Shown here: in pieces, positions 8,230 through 17,131 of the stretch | Position numbering within the stretch: position 1 is the first letter of the stretch | How the letters are laid out: every line of letters begins with the position of its first letter | Assembly: GCF_949152215.1 (NCBI RefSeq) | Contig: NZ_OX424407.1 | Location: forward strand, 1,368,530-1,432,529 | Length of the DNA stretch: 64,000 bases | Source of the DNA: Lancefieldella sp. Marseille-Q7238 | GTDB lineage: Bacteria; Actinomycetota; Coriobacteriia; Coriobacteriales; Atopobiaceae | Direction: 5' to 3' | Made by a program: the position numbers and the translations under genes | The notes under the pieces: model-generated | What the model saw: the letters and a program-made list of their open reading frames with translations, nothing else | The model's database searches: none | What the model was told of the DNA's origin: nothing

Positions 8230-9231
8230 GTGGCTGCCAAAGTTGCTGTCATTATGGGCGGAACCTCGTTTGAGAGGAACTTCTCGCTTCTTTCCGGCCG
8301 TCTGGTATCTGAAGCGCTTGCCGAGTCGGGCTTTGACGTATTGACGCTTGATGCGGATGCCAACCTTGTACAGACGCTTCGGGCGGAAAAGCCCGCGGTT
8401 GCCTTCATTTGCATGCACGGGGCAGGCGGAGAGGACGGCGCGGTACCGGCGCTGCTTGAGTTTTTGCGTATCCCATATGTGGGGTCAAGACCCGCGTCCT
8501 GCCGAGCCGCCTGGAATAAAGCGGACATGCCGTTTTTAATGCGCCGTGTGTACGATAAGGGAGAATCGCTGGTGGTGTGGCCGCCTCAGCTGGTGCTTCC
8601 TGCAAGCGCGTTCAAAGACTTGGGAGCGGCTCAGGCGCTGGACATTATTCCCGAGCGCCTTGGGGGAGGTACGGGATTTCCTCTGGCGGTCAAGCCTGTG
8701 CACGGCGGTTCCGCTATGGGCCTCTCGCGCGTCGACAGTCCGGACGATTTGGGCAGCGCTCTTATGGCGGCCTTTGCCTACGACGATTCCGTCATCATCC
8801 AGCGTTGGATTGAAGGTGTTGAGGTCAGCCTTACCGTCTTGGGTACGCCGGGTGCCGAGAAGGTCCTTCCGCCCGTGGAGATTGAGGTTCTTGAAGGTAT
8901 CTACGACACGGATGCTCGTCTTGAGACCTCCCGCGTCAACCATTTCTGTCCGGCTCGTGATGAGTCGCTGGCGGCGCTTGGCGGCAATGTGGAAAACGCC
9001 CGCATTGCTCTTGAACAGGCGGCTCGTGAAGTGTATCGCGCCTATGATTGTCGCGACTTCGCGCGTGTTGATTTTATTTGGGACGGCCACAAGGCCATGG
9101 TTATGGGACTTAAAACATTCCCGGGACTTACTGAGACGTCCTTGGTTCCTATGGCGGTTGAGGCGGCAGGATTTGAACTTCGTGAAGTCCTTGCTGACCT
9201 GGTGAACGGTGCGCTTGCGCGCGGAAACTGA
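8230..9231 (+). CDS. D-alanine-D-alanine ligase family protein with altered metal site
   Basis: A 333-residue ATP-grasp protein of the Ddl family, starting at GTG 8230 after AGGAGG. The N-terminal MGGTSFERNFSLLSG, HGAGGEDGAVPALLEFLRIPYVGS, KPVHGGSAMGLSRV and RVDFIWD segments match Ddl. However, the metal-binding motif near the C-terminus, normally E-x-N-T-x-P-G, reads MGLKTFPG (residues 292-299), so the Mg-binding Glu and Asn are Gly293 and Lys295; the usual catalytic Tyr region also differs (YDTDARL). It may be inactive, altered in specificity, or a paralogue of a true Ddl elsewhere. It overlaps or abuts the ROK gene downstream. Confidence 0.8.
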   Translation: MAAKVAVIMGGTSFERNFSLLSGRLVSEALAESGFDVLTLDADANLVQTLRAEKPAVAFICMHGAGGEDGAVPALLEFLRIPYVGSRPASCRAAWNKADMPFLMRRVYDKGESLVVWPPQLVLPASAFKDLGAAQALDIIPERLGGGTGFPLAVKPVHGGSAMGLSRVDSPDDLGSALMAAFAYDDSVIIQRWIEGVEVSLTVLGTPGAEKVLPPVEIEVLEGIYDTDARLETSRVNHFCPARDESLAALGGNVENARIALEQAAREVYRAYDCRDFARVDFIWDGHKAMVMGLKTFPGLTETSLVPMAVEAAGFELREVLADLVNGALARGN

Positions 9232-9245
9232 TGATGGGGGAGACT

Positions 9246-10220
9246 ATGCAGTACGTATTCGGCATTGACATCGGTGGCACCAGCATCAAAATCGGTCTGT
9301 TTACGCCTGACGGAGAGTTGCTGACGGAAGAGAAGGTTCCAACGCCTGCGCTTATCTCGCGGGAGGCGTACCGCACCGTTTGCCACGCGCTTGAAGAGGT
9401 TGTCGCGTCCCGAGACGGCAGGCCGGAAGACGTTATCGCCTGCGGATTGGATATTCCCGGCCCGGTTGCCGATGACGGTACCGTCGGTTTTCTCGCCAAC
9501 GTGCAGCTGAATCCCGAAGAATTGGTGCAGGCCATCAGTGCGGCTCTGCCTAACGCCACGGTGGCCTTTGTCAACGACGCCAATGCCGCCGCTCTTGGTG
9601 AGGCGTGGGCGGGCGTTGCCGTGGGTGCGCCCTCCTTCGTACTCATTGCTATTGGCACGGGCGTCGGCGCGGGGGTAGTTTGTAACGGCAAGCTGGTGGC
9701 AGGCGCGTTTGGAGCGGGCGGCGAGATTGGTCACATTACGGTTGAACCCGAAGAGCCTAAAACGTGCGGCTGTGGTCGTCATGGTTGCCTTGAGCAGTAC
9801 GCGTCTGCGAAGGGCATTGTTCGCCTGTACCTCGAGGAGTGCGAGAGGCGCGGCGTGACGCCTGTGAGTGTTGAGCACGAGACAGATACTCTTTCGGTGT
9901 TCCGTGCGCATGCCGCGGGTGATGAGTGCGCGACGCTTGCTATCGATAAGATGTGCTCGTATCTGGCGCGCGCCATGGCGCAGGTTTCATGTGTGGTCGA
10001 CCCGTCCATGTATCTGATTGGCGGAGGAGTCGCCGGTTCATTTGCAACCTTTGCTACCGAGCTGCGCGCCCGCTTTGAGGAGTACGCGCTGCGCGTCAGC
10101 CGCCCCGTGCGTATCGAAGCGGCAAGTCTTGGCAATCAGGCGGCAATGTATGGCTGCGCATATGAGGCGCTTCGCCTGCGCAAAGAACGCTTTGGTGAAG
10201 AAGTGCTCGCCGCGGAGTGA
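9246..10220 (+). CDS. ROK-family sugar kinase (glucokinase-like)
   Basis: A 324-residue ROK kinase, likely phosphorylating glucose or a related hexose with ATP. ATG 9246 has GGGGGAG upstream; ATG 9231, overlapping the previous stop, is the alternative. Landmarks: ATP-binding FGIDIGGTSIKIGLF, FVNDANAAALGEAWAG, AIGTGVGAGVV, and the ROK zinc signature GHITVEPE...CGCGRHGCLEQYAS. It is the third gene of a tight run with the aminotransferase and Ddl-like gene. The DNA around its stop codon is reiterated downstream (see repeat at 10209). Confidence 0.9.
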   Translation: MQYVFGIDIGGTSIKIGLFTPDGELLTEEKVPTPALISREAYRTVCHALEEVVASRDGRPEDVIACGLDIPGPVADDGTVGFLANVQLNPEELVQAISAALPNATVAFVNDANAAALGEAWAGVAVGAPSFVLIAIGTGVGAGVVCNGKLVAGAFGAGGEIGHITVEPEEPKTCGCGRHGCLEQYASAKGIVRLYLEECERRGVTPVSVEHETDTLSVFRAHAAGDECATLAIDKMCSYLARAMAQVSCVVDPSMYLIGGGVAGSFATFATELRARFEEYALRVSRPVRIEAASLGNQAAMYGCAYEALRLRKERFGEEVLAAE

Positions 10221-10314
10221 GAGACCCCGCTGCAGAGTGAGAGAAAGAGCCCGCTGCGGGGTGAGAAGCTTCGTTGCAGAGCGAGAAGTCCCGTGCAGAG
10301 TGAAGCTTGTTTCA
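10209..10314 (+). repeat. Degenerate tandem repeat overlapping the ROK gene end
   Basis: About five imperfect units of the form CGCTGCAGAGTGAGA, spaced ~20-25 bases, begin within the last codons of the ROK gene and run through the spacer. One unit contains GCGAGAAG followed by TCC. It looks like successive slippage duplications of the gene end. Confidence 0.6.
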
Positions 10315-10420
10315 AGGGGTGTTCGGGCTTAGTATGAGGACAGGTTAAATCGTACCGGTCGGGTGAGGGCCTGAAGTTGCTTTTAGCTATCCGGTACCTG
10401 TTATGAGAGGAGCGCAAAAC

Positions 10421-11953
10421 ATGGCAGACGTGTCAACGTATGACATTGTGGCAGCAACGGGCTGTCCGACTGGTATTGCGCACACCTTTATGGCCAAGGA
10501 GGCATTAGAGAAAGCTGCCAAAGCAAAGGGACTCACCATTAAGGTTGAGACACACGGGCAGGTTGGCATCGAAAACGAACTGACGCCTGCAGAGATTAGA
10601 GCCGCGAAGGCGGTAGTGGTGGCTGCCGACAAGGACGTTCAGGCTGAGCGTTTTGCCGGCAAGCCGATGGTAAATGTCGGCGTCACCGCGGCCATTAAGG
10701 ATGCGGGCGGCCTCATTGATCGTGCACTTGCGGCGCAGCCGACGGGTTCTCTCGCTGAAGACCTTAACGAAGCCGACGTCGTAAACGGCGGCAATGCTGC
10801 TGAGGTTTCTGCAACTGAAAAAGAGTCCGTGGGTCATATCATCTACAAGCATCTTATGAACGGCGTTTCTCACATGCTGGTCTTTGTGGTGGCCGGCGGT
10901 GTGCTGACAGCCGTTTCATTCTTGTGGGGCATCTATTCGTTTGACTCTACCAGTGCTCAGTACAACAGCTTCGCCGCCATGCTCAAGATTATCGGCGGCA
11001 TTGCTATGAACCTTATGGTTCCTGTTTTGGCAGCCTACATTGCAGAGTCCATCGGCAAGAGACCGGCACTCGTACCGGGTTTTGTAGCCGGCATGATTGC
11101 CATTCAAGGATTGCCAATCAATCCCACTACAAACATGATTGATCCGGCCGGCGCTGGTGTCGGCTTTGGATTTTTGGGCGGCATCGTCGGTGGCTTTGTA
11201 GCCGGCTATGTCATTGTGGGACTTGAGAAGGCGCTGGCGTTTCTTCCGAAGAACCTTGACGGTCTGAAAGCAATCTTCCTGTATCCGTTGCTTTCGACTC
11301 TTGTTGTCGGCCTCATCATGCTGGGCATTTCCGGTCCTATGGCAAGCATCAATACCGGTATGATGAACTTCCTGCGTGGCCTTGCCAATTCCGGCCCCAT
11401 TGTGCTCGGCTTGGCCATTGGCTGCATGTGCGCCTTTGACATGGGTGGCCCTGTCAATAAAGCGGCATATGTGACCGGCACTGCGCTTTTGACCGAAGCT
11501 TTGACCGCGGGCGTTGGTACGCCAACCTATAACTTTGGCACCAACTTTATGGCCGCCGTTTCCGCCGCTTGCATCGTTCCGCCGCTGATTACTACGTTTG
11601 CGGTTATCGTGGGCAAAAAGTACTTTACGGAATCTGACCGCAACGCCGGCCTGGTCAACTTCATTTTGGGCTGCACGCACATTACAGAGGGAGCCATTCC
11701 CTTCATGACCAAAAATATTTGGCCCGTGATGCCCATCATGATGCTGGGATCTTCCATCGCCGCCATCCTCACCATCTTCTTTGGCGTGCACGATCCCGCG
11801 CCTCATGGTGGCTTCCTCGTGCTTCCTGTTGTCGACGGCGGCCTTATGTGGGTGCTCGCTATCCTTATCGGCGCCGTTGTCGGCGGCATTCTCTTTGTAG
11901 CGTTCAAAGCTGCGGAGTACAAGAAAAATGACAATAAGGTTGTGGAGGGGTAG
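10421..11953 (+). CDS. Fructose-class PTS enzyme IIBC
   Basis: A 510-residue membrane protein joining PTS IIB and IIC domains. The IIB domain (residues 1-~100) has the phosphocysteine at residue 15 in VAATGCPTGIAHTFMAKEAL; after a short linker the IIC domain (~130-505) carries about nine membrane segments, including HLMNGVSHMLVFVVAGGVL and the substrate loop GAIPFMTKNIWPV. It imports and phosphorylates fructose or a related ketose to the 1-phosphate. No IIA domain is present, so IIA must come from elsewhere. GAGGAG precedes ATG 10421. The fructose-1-P kinase gene follows after a hairpin, supporting fructose use. Confidence 0.9.
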   Translation: MADVSTYDIVAATGCPTGIAHTFMAKEALEKAAKAKGLTIKVETHGQVGIENELTPAEIRAAKAVVVAADKDVQAERFAGKPMVNVGVTAAIKDAGGLIDRALAAQPTGSLAEDLNEADVVNGGNAAEVSATEKESVGHIIYKHLMNGVSHMLVFVVAGGVLTAVSFLWGIYSFDSTSAQYNSFAAMLKIIGGIAMNLMVPVLAAYIAESIGKRPALVPGFVAGMIAIQGLPINPTTNMIDPAGAGVGFGFLGGIVGGFVAGYVIVGLEKALAFLPKNLDGLKAIFLYPLLSTLVVGLIMLGISGPMASINTGMMNFLRGLANSGPIVLGLAIGCMCAFDMGGPVNKAAYVTGTALLTEALTAGVGTPTYNFGTNFMAAVSAACIVPPLITTFAVIVGKKYFTESDRNAGLVNFILGCTHITEGAIPFMTKNIWPVMPIMMLGSSIAAILTIFFGVHDPAPHGGFLVLPVVDGGLMWVLAILIGAVVGGILFVAFKAAEYKKNDNKVVEG

Positions 11954-12023
11954 TTCTTCTCGCCCGATAATTCAGTCTTGTCGTGATGCGTAAAACGTCG
12001 TACGATACGCATCGATACGAACG

Positions 12024-12054
12024 GGCCCGGCGCGTGTCGTCGGGCCTTTTCTTT
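12024..12054 (+). terminator. Intrinsic terminator or attenuator between PTS and FruK genes
   Basis: Arms GGCCCG (12024-12029) and CGGGCC (12041-12046) with an 11-base loop are followed by TTTTCTTT. It would separate or attenuate expression between fruA-like and fruK-like genes. Confidence 0.7.
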
Positions 12055-12102
12055 AGGGAAAGCGCTTCGCATGCGTGCGCTAAGCTGGCGAGAAGGACCA
12101 CG

Positions 12103-13020
12103 ATGATTTATACGCTTACGACAAACCCTGCCATTGACATGAACGTCAATGCCGGCGAGCTCTCATATGACCGTGTCAACCGCACGACCGATGCGGTCTA
12201 TACGCCCAACGGCAAAGGCCTGAACGTTTCGTTTACGCTGAAACACTATGGCGTTGCCAGTGTAATCATGGGATTCTTTGGTGGATTTTCGGGAGAGTAC
12301 ATCATAGGGAAAGCGTCTAAAATCTGTCCGGTCAAACCGGTGATGATTGAAGGAATCACGCGCGTGAATGTTTTTGTGACCACGCCAAAAGGCGAGCTTA
12401 AGTTCCCCAATGCGGGTGCTCCCGTGAATCGTGCTCGCCAGGAGGAAATGCTTGAACTGCTGCGTGCCGCCGATGACCTTGAGGTGCTTTCGGTGTCAGG
12501 GTCGCTTTCGCCTGAGATGGACGCGAGTTTTTATGACGAGCTCGTGGACGTATGTGCGCAAAAGGGCGCTGAGTTTATTCTGGATATTTCCCATCCTCAT
12601 CTGGCTGAGCTGGTTGAGCGCCGGCCGCTTTTGATTAAGCCCAACGATGAAGAGGTTGCCGCCATCTTTGGAGTTAACGTCTGCAATCAAGCTGACGTGG
12701 TGAGGGCGCTGCGCGAGATTCATCAAAGAGGCGCGCAAAATATCCTGTTGACGCTTGGTGGCGAGGGCGCGTACTTCTCGGACGGGAGGCATATCTGGCA
12801 TGCCAATGCCGCTCAGGTACAGGTGCTTTCGACGGCCTGCGCTGGCGACGCGACTTTGGCAAGCTTTCTTTCCGTGTGGCTTGCTGACCGCCGCAATGTT
12901 GAGGGCGCTTTGACACGCGCCATGGCTACCGGCGGAAACGTTGCCATGAGCGCCGGCCTTGGAGACTTTGCGCTCGTAGATGAAATTGCTCGGCAGATTC
13001 ATGTTTCCGTGGTCGCGTAA
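12103..13020 (+). CDS. fruK: 1-phosphofructokinase (PfkB/FruK family)
   Basis: A 305-residue PfkB-family sugar kinase, likely converting fructose-1-P to fructose-1,6-bisphosphate. ATG 12103 follows AGAAGGA and yields the family N-terminus MIYTLTTNPAIDMNV; TPNGKGLNVS, GALLE-type substrate segments and LLIKPNDEE match FruK. The anion-hole motif, normally GAGD, reads C-A-G-D (residues 246-249) with catalytic Asp249 kept but the first Gly replaced by Cys. The Shine-Dalgarno overlaps an exact GGCGAGAAG (12087-12095). Placement after the fructose PTS supports the assignment. Confidence 0.85.
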   Translation: MIYTLTTNPAIDMNVNAGELSYDRVNRTTDAVYTPNGKGLNVSFTLKHYGVASVIMGFFGGFSGEYIIGKASKICPVKPVMIEGITRVNVFVTTPKGELKFPNAGAPVNRARQEEMLELLRAADDLEVLSVSGSLSPEMDASFYDELVDVCAQKGAEFILDISHPHLAELVERRPLLIKPNDEEVAAIFGVNVCNQADVVRALREIHQRGAQNILLTLGGEGAYFSDGRHIWHANAAQVQVLSTACAGDATLASFLSVWLADRRNVEGALTRAMATGGNVAMSAGLGDFALVDEIARQIHVSVVA

Positions 13021-13151
13021 GTGTGCGAGCAGAGCTGCGGGCGGCTGTGCAGAAAATGTTATGTTTCCCGCGCCGAGGGTTTTCTCGCAACGTGATTTAG
13101 GGTAATGTATAAAGGCTATTGACTCTATATGTAAACAAAAGGAGAGTGCAA

Positions 13152-13952
13152 ATGTCTGGACACTCTAAATGGGCAACAACGAAGCATAAAAAGGCAGCTA
13201 TCGATGCCAAGCGTTCGTCGCTGTTCTCCAAGCTTTCCCGCAATATCACCGTCGCCGCGAAGATGGGCGGCGATCCCAACCCGGACAACAACGCCACTCT
13301 TTCCGCTGCTGTCGCTCGCGCCCGCATGGTTTCCATGCCAAACGCAAAGATCAAAGCTGCTATCGACAAGGCGTTTGGCGCCGGCGCCGACGCGGCCGTT
13401 TACGAGGAGATTGTCTACGAGGGCTATGGTCCCGCGGGTATCGCAGTGTATGTTGATTGCCTGACCGACAATAAGAATCGTACTGCTGCCGATGTCCGTT
13501 CCGCTTTTACACACTCGGGCGGCAATCTGGGTACGGCGGGTTCCGTGGCCTTTCAGTTTGAGCGTCGCGGCTCGCTTGCAGTGGACAAGGTTATCGTGTC
13601 CGATGATAAAAAAGTTGCCGATCGCGATAACGCTACCGATGAGGACGAGTTCATGATGGCCGTTGCTGAGGCCGGTGGCGAGGATTACGAAGACGCCGGC
13701 GAGCAGTGGATTGTCTGGACTGCCTATGACAAGATGCAGGATGTCCAGAAGGGTCTCGAGGCTCAGGGCATTGAGGTCAAGGGCTCCGAGCTCACTATGG
13801 TTCCCACTACCCCCACCGACGTGTCCGTTTCTGATGCCAAGAAGGTTCAGCGCCTGCTTGACAAGCTTGACGAGCTTGATGACGTTCAGAACGTTTACAG
13901 CACCATGAACGTTACCGATGAGATTGCCGCCGCTCTGGAAGAGGACGAGTAA
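13152..13952 (+). CDS. yebC: YebC/PmpR family protein
   Basis: A 266-residue member of the YebC family (TACO1-like), known as a transcription regulator or a translation factor aiding proline-rich stretches. Start ATG 13152 gives the invariant N-terminus MSGHSKWATTKHKKAAID; GGDPNPDNNATL, PNAKIKAAIDKAFG, YEGYGPAGIA and GGNLGTAGSVAFQFE are family landmarks. AAGGAGAG precedes the start. The extra 11 residues of the longer frame are discarded. It is slightly longer than the ~240-residue norm because of an acidic C-terminus (AAALEEDE). Confidence 0.93.
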   Translation: MSGHSKWATTKHKKAAIDAKRSSLFSKLSRNITVAAKMGGDPNPDNNATLSAAVARARMVSMPNAKIKAAIDKAFGAGADAAVYEEIVYEGYGPAGIAVYVDCLTDNKNRTAADVRSAFTHSGGNLGTAGSVAFQFERRGSLAVDKVIVSDDKKVADRDNATDEDEFMMAVAEAGGEDYEDAGEQWIVWTAYDKMQDVQKGLEAQGIEVKGSELTMVPTTPTDVSVSDAKKVQRLLDKLDELDDVQNVYSTMNVTDEIAAALEEDE

Positions 13953-14106
13953 GGTAAGGTTCGCAGGACAAAGGCAAGGCTTGTGGCACAAAAGCAAGGC
14001 TTACAGGACAAAAAGGCAATGCCGGTAGCGCAAAAGCAAGGCCTACAACATAAAAGCGAGTTCTGGCGAGAAGTTCGCTTTCTTTAGGTGTCTTGACTTC
14101 GTGTAT
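13953..14106 (+). repeat. Spacer after yebC with five-unit degenerate repeat and hairpin
   Basis: From 13964 to 14060 there are about five imperfect units resembling ACAAAAGCAAGGCTTAC, ~20 bases apart. A weak hairpin follows: AGCGAGTT (14055-14062) pairs, with two wobbles, with GTTCGCT-side bases to 14079, then TTCTTT. This hairpin includes an exact GGCGAGAAG (14065-14073). It probably terminates yebC. Confidence 0.55.
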
Positions 14107-14141
14107 AAAGCCCGAGAAGTTCTCTGTACTTCTCGGGCTTT
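14107..14141. terminator. Strong bidirectional terminator between yebC and murE
   Basis: Arms AAAGCCCGAGAAG (14107-14119) and CTTCTCGGGCTTT (14129-14141) pair perfectly over 13 bp with a nine-base loop. T-rich sequence follows on the + strand. The arms carry CGAGAAG, a near copy of the dispersed motif. Confidence 0.88.
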
Positions 14142-14214
14142 ACTTTTTGGTTATGCACGGCTACGTCTCCAAAACATGCGTGAACGCGTTTCTTAGAGTA
14201 CGCGTGGACGGTAA

Positions 14215-14337
14215 TTCCAAAAAAGTGCCACAGTTGTGATAAAAATACTTCACAACTCATGGCATTTTTAGGGGATTTATCACAACTGATGCCTTTTTTA
14301 GGAGTTTTCATATCACAACTCATGCACTTTTTTGGAA
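14215..14337. repeat. Interspersed four-box intergenic element, copy 1
   Basis: A 123-bp non-coding element bounded by perfect 14-bp inverted ends (TTCCAAAAAAGTGC / GCACTTTTTTGGAA). Inside are four TCACAACT boxes: one inverted (14232-14239) and three direct (14250, 14280, 14313), so spacings are 18, 30 and 33. Each direct box is followed by CATG or GATG and a T-run. Boxes 1 and 2 can fold into a hairpin. Copies 2 and 3 are at 37171 and 39026; copy 2 differs by about one base. Confidence 0.9.
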
Positions 14338-14521
14338 TCGTGCGGAGGGAAATGACACGCCTTGAGGAAAGGCACAGCTTCGGAAGAGGTGTACCTTCGG
14401 AAGAGACCGCCGTTGGAGAGGCTACCTTCGGAAAAGGCCGCTGTTGGAAGAGGCACGAGAGACACAAGAAGCGCGGCACGTTCAGTGAGGAATTCTCCAG
14501 CTGGCAGGTAGTGAGGCGACC

Positions 14522-16081
14522 TTACAGCCTGCCCGCCTCATAGTCGCGCACGGCGTCTTTGAACGCTGCAGCATCGGTTTTCCAGGGGACGTCTCTGCCC
14601 CTTACATGCTGGAAGTCCTCATCGCCTTTAGCGAGAAGATACACGATGCTCGGACGCTTATCCGCATAAGCGAGGCGAACGGCCTGACGAATGGCTTCTT
14701 CTCGGTCAGGGATAATCTCGTATGAGGCGCCCTTTGGCGTAGCTGCGGCCATTTCCGCGCAGATATCCGCCGGATCCTCAAAGGCGGGATCCTCGGCCGT
14801 GTAAATGAGGTGGTCAGCCCACTTGGCACCCTCTTCCGGAAGGTCCCGGCGCCGCTCCTGCGCTTTGCCGCCGGGAGTCCCCGTAACGATATAGCGGCTG
14901 TAATTGGGAAACTCTTTTGACGATGACGAGAAAAGCTTCTGATAGGAAAGGCGGTTGTGCGCGTAGTCAACGAGTGCCATAACCTTGCGGTCTTTGGTGG
15001 GGATGAGCTCCATGCGACCTGGCACATGCGTATTGAGTAAGGGATACTGGAGCTTCTCGCCGGAAAATCCGAGCAGGCTCGCAACGGCGATGGCCGCAAG
15101 CGCGTTATCAACGTTGAAGAGGCCGGGCATGGGAATGGAAAGATAGCCGGTCCACTCAGGCGTGTGAGCGCGGAAGGAAACGACGCCGTACTCGGACGAA
15201 ATGTCGTCTGCCCAAACGTCCGCCTGAGGATTGGTGGCGGAAAACGTGCATATGCGCTGGCAGTGCTGGGGATTGCGCGCGTGAGCGGCGCGGACGGAAG
15301 CGATAACATCCTCGTAATGGTCGGTATCCATATTGACAACAGCGGTTTGCGCCATGTCGAATATCTTCATCTTGCTCTCGAAGTAGTCTTCAAAGGTGGG
15401 ATGCTCAACAGGGGAGATATGGTCGCGGCCGATGTTGAGAAAGACGGCAATATCCAAGCTCAGGCCATAGGTTCGATCATATTTAAGCGCCTGGCTGGAG
15501 ACTTCCATATCCATGTAGGCGAGGCCTGAGCGCTTTGCGTTGGCAAGGTGCCTCCAGAGTTCAGGAGCTTCCGGCGTGGTGTTGTTTGGCATACCGCGCT
15601 CAATGCCGTCAAAGACTTCAATGGAGCCCATAATGGCGGTCTTTTCATAAGGAGTATCGCCGTCAAGAATGGCGCGCAGCATGTAGGCGGTGGTTGACTT
15701 GCCCTTCGTTCCTGTGATGCCAATCATAGTGAGGTCGCGGTCGGGATGTCCGGTGACGTATGCCGCAGCTTCGGCCATTGCACGGCGCAAATTAGCATCG
15801 GTCGCGATAAGGGCCGGTACATGAGGCTCTTTTTGAGCGAGCTCAGCGGCATGAGACTCTGCACAAAGATACGCTACAGCGCCAGTTTCAAGGGCGGATG
15901 TCAGAAATGTCGGTTTGAACGAGACCCCTTTGCATACAAATAAGTGCCCCGGCTCAACAATACGGGAATCGTGATCAACGCCGTTTACGTCTATCGCCTC
16001 GGCGTTTTCGCAGCAATAGGTTCGAGCGAGAAGGTTCTTCTCGGTTAAGTATGAAATAAGTCCCGCCAAGTGAAGTGCCAT
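14522..16081 (-). CDS. murE: UDP-MurNAc-tripeptide synthetase, probably L-lysine adding
   Basis: A 519-residue Mur ligase that adds the third amino acid to UDP-MurNAc-L-Ala-D-Glu. Start at 16081 (MALHLAGLISYL) follows GGGAG; the longer frame reads into repetitive DNA. Landmarks: ITGTKGKSTTAYMLRAIL (ATP loop), NNTTPEAPELW, VSSQALKYDRTYG, NIGRDHISPVEHP, VDYAHNRLSYQKLF. The specificity motif is EDPA (residues 430-433) instead of the DNPR of diaminopimelate enzymes, resembling the lysine type. This is an inference; ornithine is also possible. The N-terminal Mur half is present, so the protein is complete. Confidence 0.88.
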   Translation of the reverse strand: MALHLAGLISYLTEKNLLARTYCCENAEAIDVNGVDHDSRIVEPGHLFVCKGVSFKPTFLTSALETGAVAYLCAESHAAELAQKEPHVPALIATDANLRRAMAEAAAYVTGHPDRDLTMIGITGTKGKSTTAYMLRAILDGDTPYEKTAIMGSIEVFDGIERGMPNNTTPEAPELWRHLANAKRSGLAYMDMEVSSQALKYDRTYGLSLDIAVFLNIGRDHISPVEHPTFEDYFESKMKIFDMAQTAVVNMDTDHYEDVIASVRAAHARNPQHCQRICTFSATNPQADVWADDISSEYGVVSFRAHTPEWTGYLSIPMPGLFNVDNALAAIAVASLLGFSGEKLQYPLLNTHVPGRMELIPTKDRKVMALVDYAHNRLSYQKLFSSSSKEFPNYSRYIVTGTPGGKAQERRRDLPEEGAKWADHLIYTAEDPAFEDPADICAEMAAATPKGASYEIIPDREEAIRQAVRLAYADKRPSIVYLLAKGDEDFQHVRGRDVPWKTDAAAFKDAVRDYEAGRL

Positions 16082-16241
16082 GTGAGATAGACTCCCGTCA
16101 GTTGAGGGTCGACCATCAGTTGAAGGTCGATTGTTGGTTGCAGGTGAGGGCGTGCAAAAATTTGTTTTCGATGAAAGTATACCGCCCGTTTGATAATGAC
16201 GCGCGCGCAAGCGTGAACCTGTGATAAACTGCACAGGTCAT

Positions 16242-16317
16242 GGGCGATTGGCGCAGTGGCTAGCGCAGGTGCTTTACACGCACAAGGTCGGGGGTTCAAA
16301 TCCCTCATCGCCCACCA
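16242..16317 (+). tRNA. tRNA-Val (UAC anticodon), CCA encoded
   Basis: A 76-base cloverleaf: acceptor GGGCGAT pairs with ATCGCCC, D-stem GCGC/GCGC, anticodon loop TTTACAC giving anticodon UAC (valine GUA codons), T-loop TTCAAAT. Discriminator A and CCA are encoded. The anticodon stem has one mismatched outer pair. RNase PH, which trims tRNA 3' ends, begins 74 bases downstream. Confidence 0.95.
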
Positions 16318-16390
16318 GGAAATCATCGCGGTTCTCGGGTGCTCGGCAGCTCGGGTGCCGCGTTTTTTTGACCCCTTAGGAGGAGCTTCA

Positions 16391-17119
16391 ATGGCGGACG
16401 TGCAGGTAGACCGCTCGTATGGACGCGCATGGGATGCGATGCGCCCGGTGATGCTTGAGCGCGATGTAATGAAGCATGCCGATGGTTCGTGTCTGGTGAA
16501 GTTTGGAGACACACAGGTACTCTGCTCGGCAACGGTTGAAGAAGGGGTACCCCTGTGGCGGTGCAGCTCACATGCGGGTTGGGTGACTGCCGAGTATGCC
16601 ATGCTTCCCGCTTCCACGAATCGCCGTACAAAGCGGGAGCGCACTGCGCGTAAAGGTCGCTCGATGGAGATTGAACGACTTATCGGCCGCTCACTGCGTG
16701 CGGTGTGTGACCTGAAGCGTCTGGGCGAATATACCGTTACGCTTGACTGCGATGTGCTTCAGGCCGATGGCGGTACGCGTACGGCAAGTATTACGGGAGC
16801 CTGGGTGGCGCTCCATGATGCTCTGATGGGCCTGGTTGAGCGTGACGTGCTGCCGCGGCTTCCTCTTTCAGGTCGGGTAGCGGCGGTTTCAATGGGCGTG
16901 GTGGACGGTCGCGTTTTGCTTGATCTTGATTATCCAGAAGACAGTCACGCCGACGTAGACATGAACCTCGTGGGAACGGATGGCGGTCGTATTATTGAGG
17001 TGCAAGGAACAGGCGAGGGAGGTCCGTTTGAGCGCGACCAGCTTGATCAACTGCTTGATCTCGGCTTAAAGGGTGTTGCGCACTTACTGGACTTGCAACA
17101 TGAGATAACGGGATTTTGA
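16391..17119 (+). CDS. rph: Ribonuclease PH
   Basis: A 242-residue phosphorolytic 3'-5' exoribonuclease that matures tRNA 3' ends. ATG 16391 follows TAGGAGGAGC; upstream in-frame codons lie in the tRNA. Landmarks: [75 protein letters not shown] and [15 protein letters not shown]. Length fits the family. It follows tRNA-Val and precedes rdgB, an order common in Gram-positive bacteria where rph and rdgB are adjacent. Confidence 0.95.
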   Translation: MADVQVDRSYGRAWDAMRPVMLERDVMKHADGSCLVKFGDTQVLCSATVEEGVPLWRCSSHAGWVTAEYAMLPASTNRRTKRERTARKGRSMEIERLIGRSLRAVCDLKRLGEYTVTLDCDVLQADGGTRTASITGAWVALHDALMGLVERDVLPRLPLSGRVAAVSMGVVDGRVLLDLDYPEDSHADVDMNLVGTDGGRIIEVQGTGEGGPFERDQLDQLLDLGLKGVAHLLDLQHEITGF

Positions 17120-17131
17120 GGCAATCGGAAC

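Noticed and set aside
9042-9911. Long minus-strand frame across the Ddl-like and ROK genes
   Set aside because: Shadow of two well-supported + strand genes; composition lacks a plausible protein family.
10916-11806. Minus-strand frame rich in His, Asn and Gly within the PTS gene
   Set aside because: Antisense of membrane-coding codons; no start signal or family.
14215-14337. Four-box element as a CRISPR array
   Set aside because: Boxes are only 8-12 bases, one is inverted, spacers are not unique, copies are nearly identical across loci and no cas genes are present.
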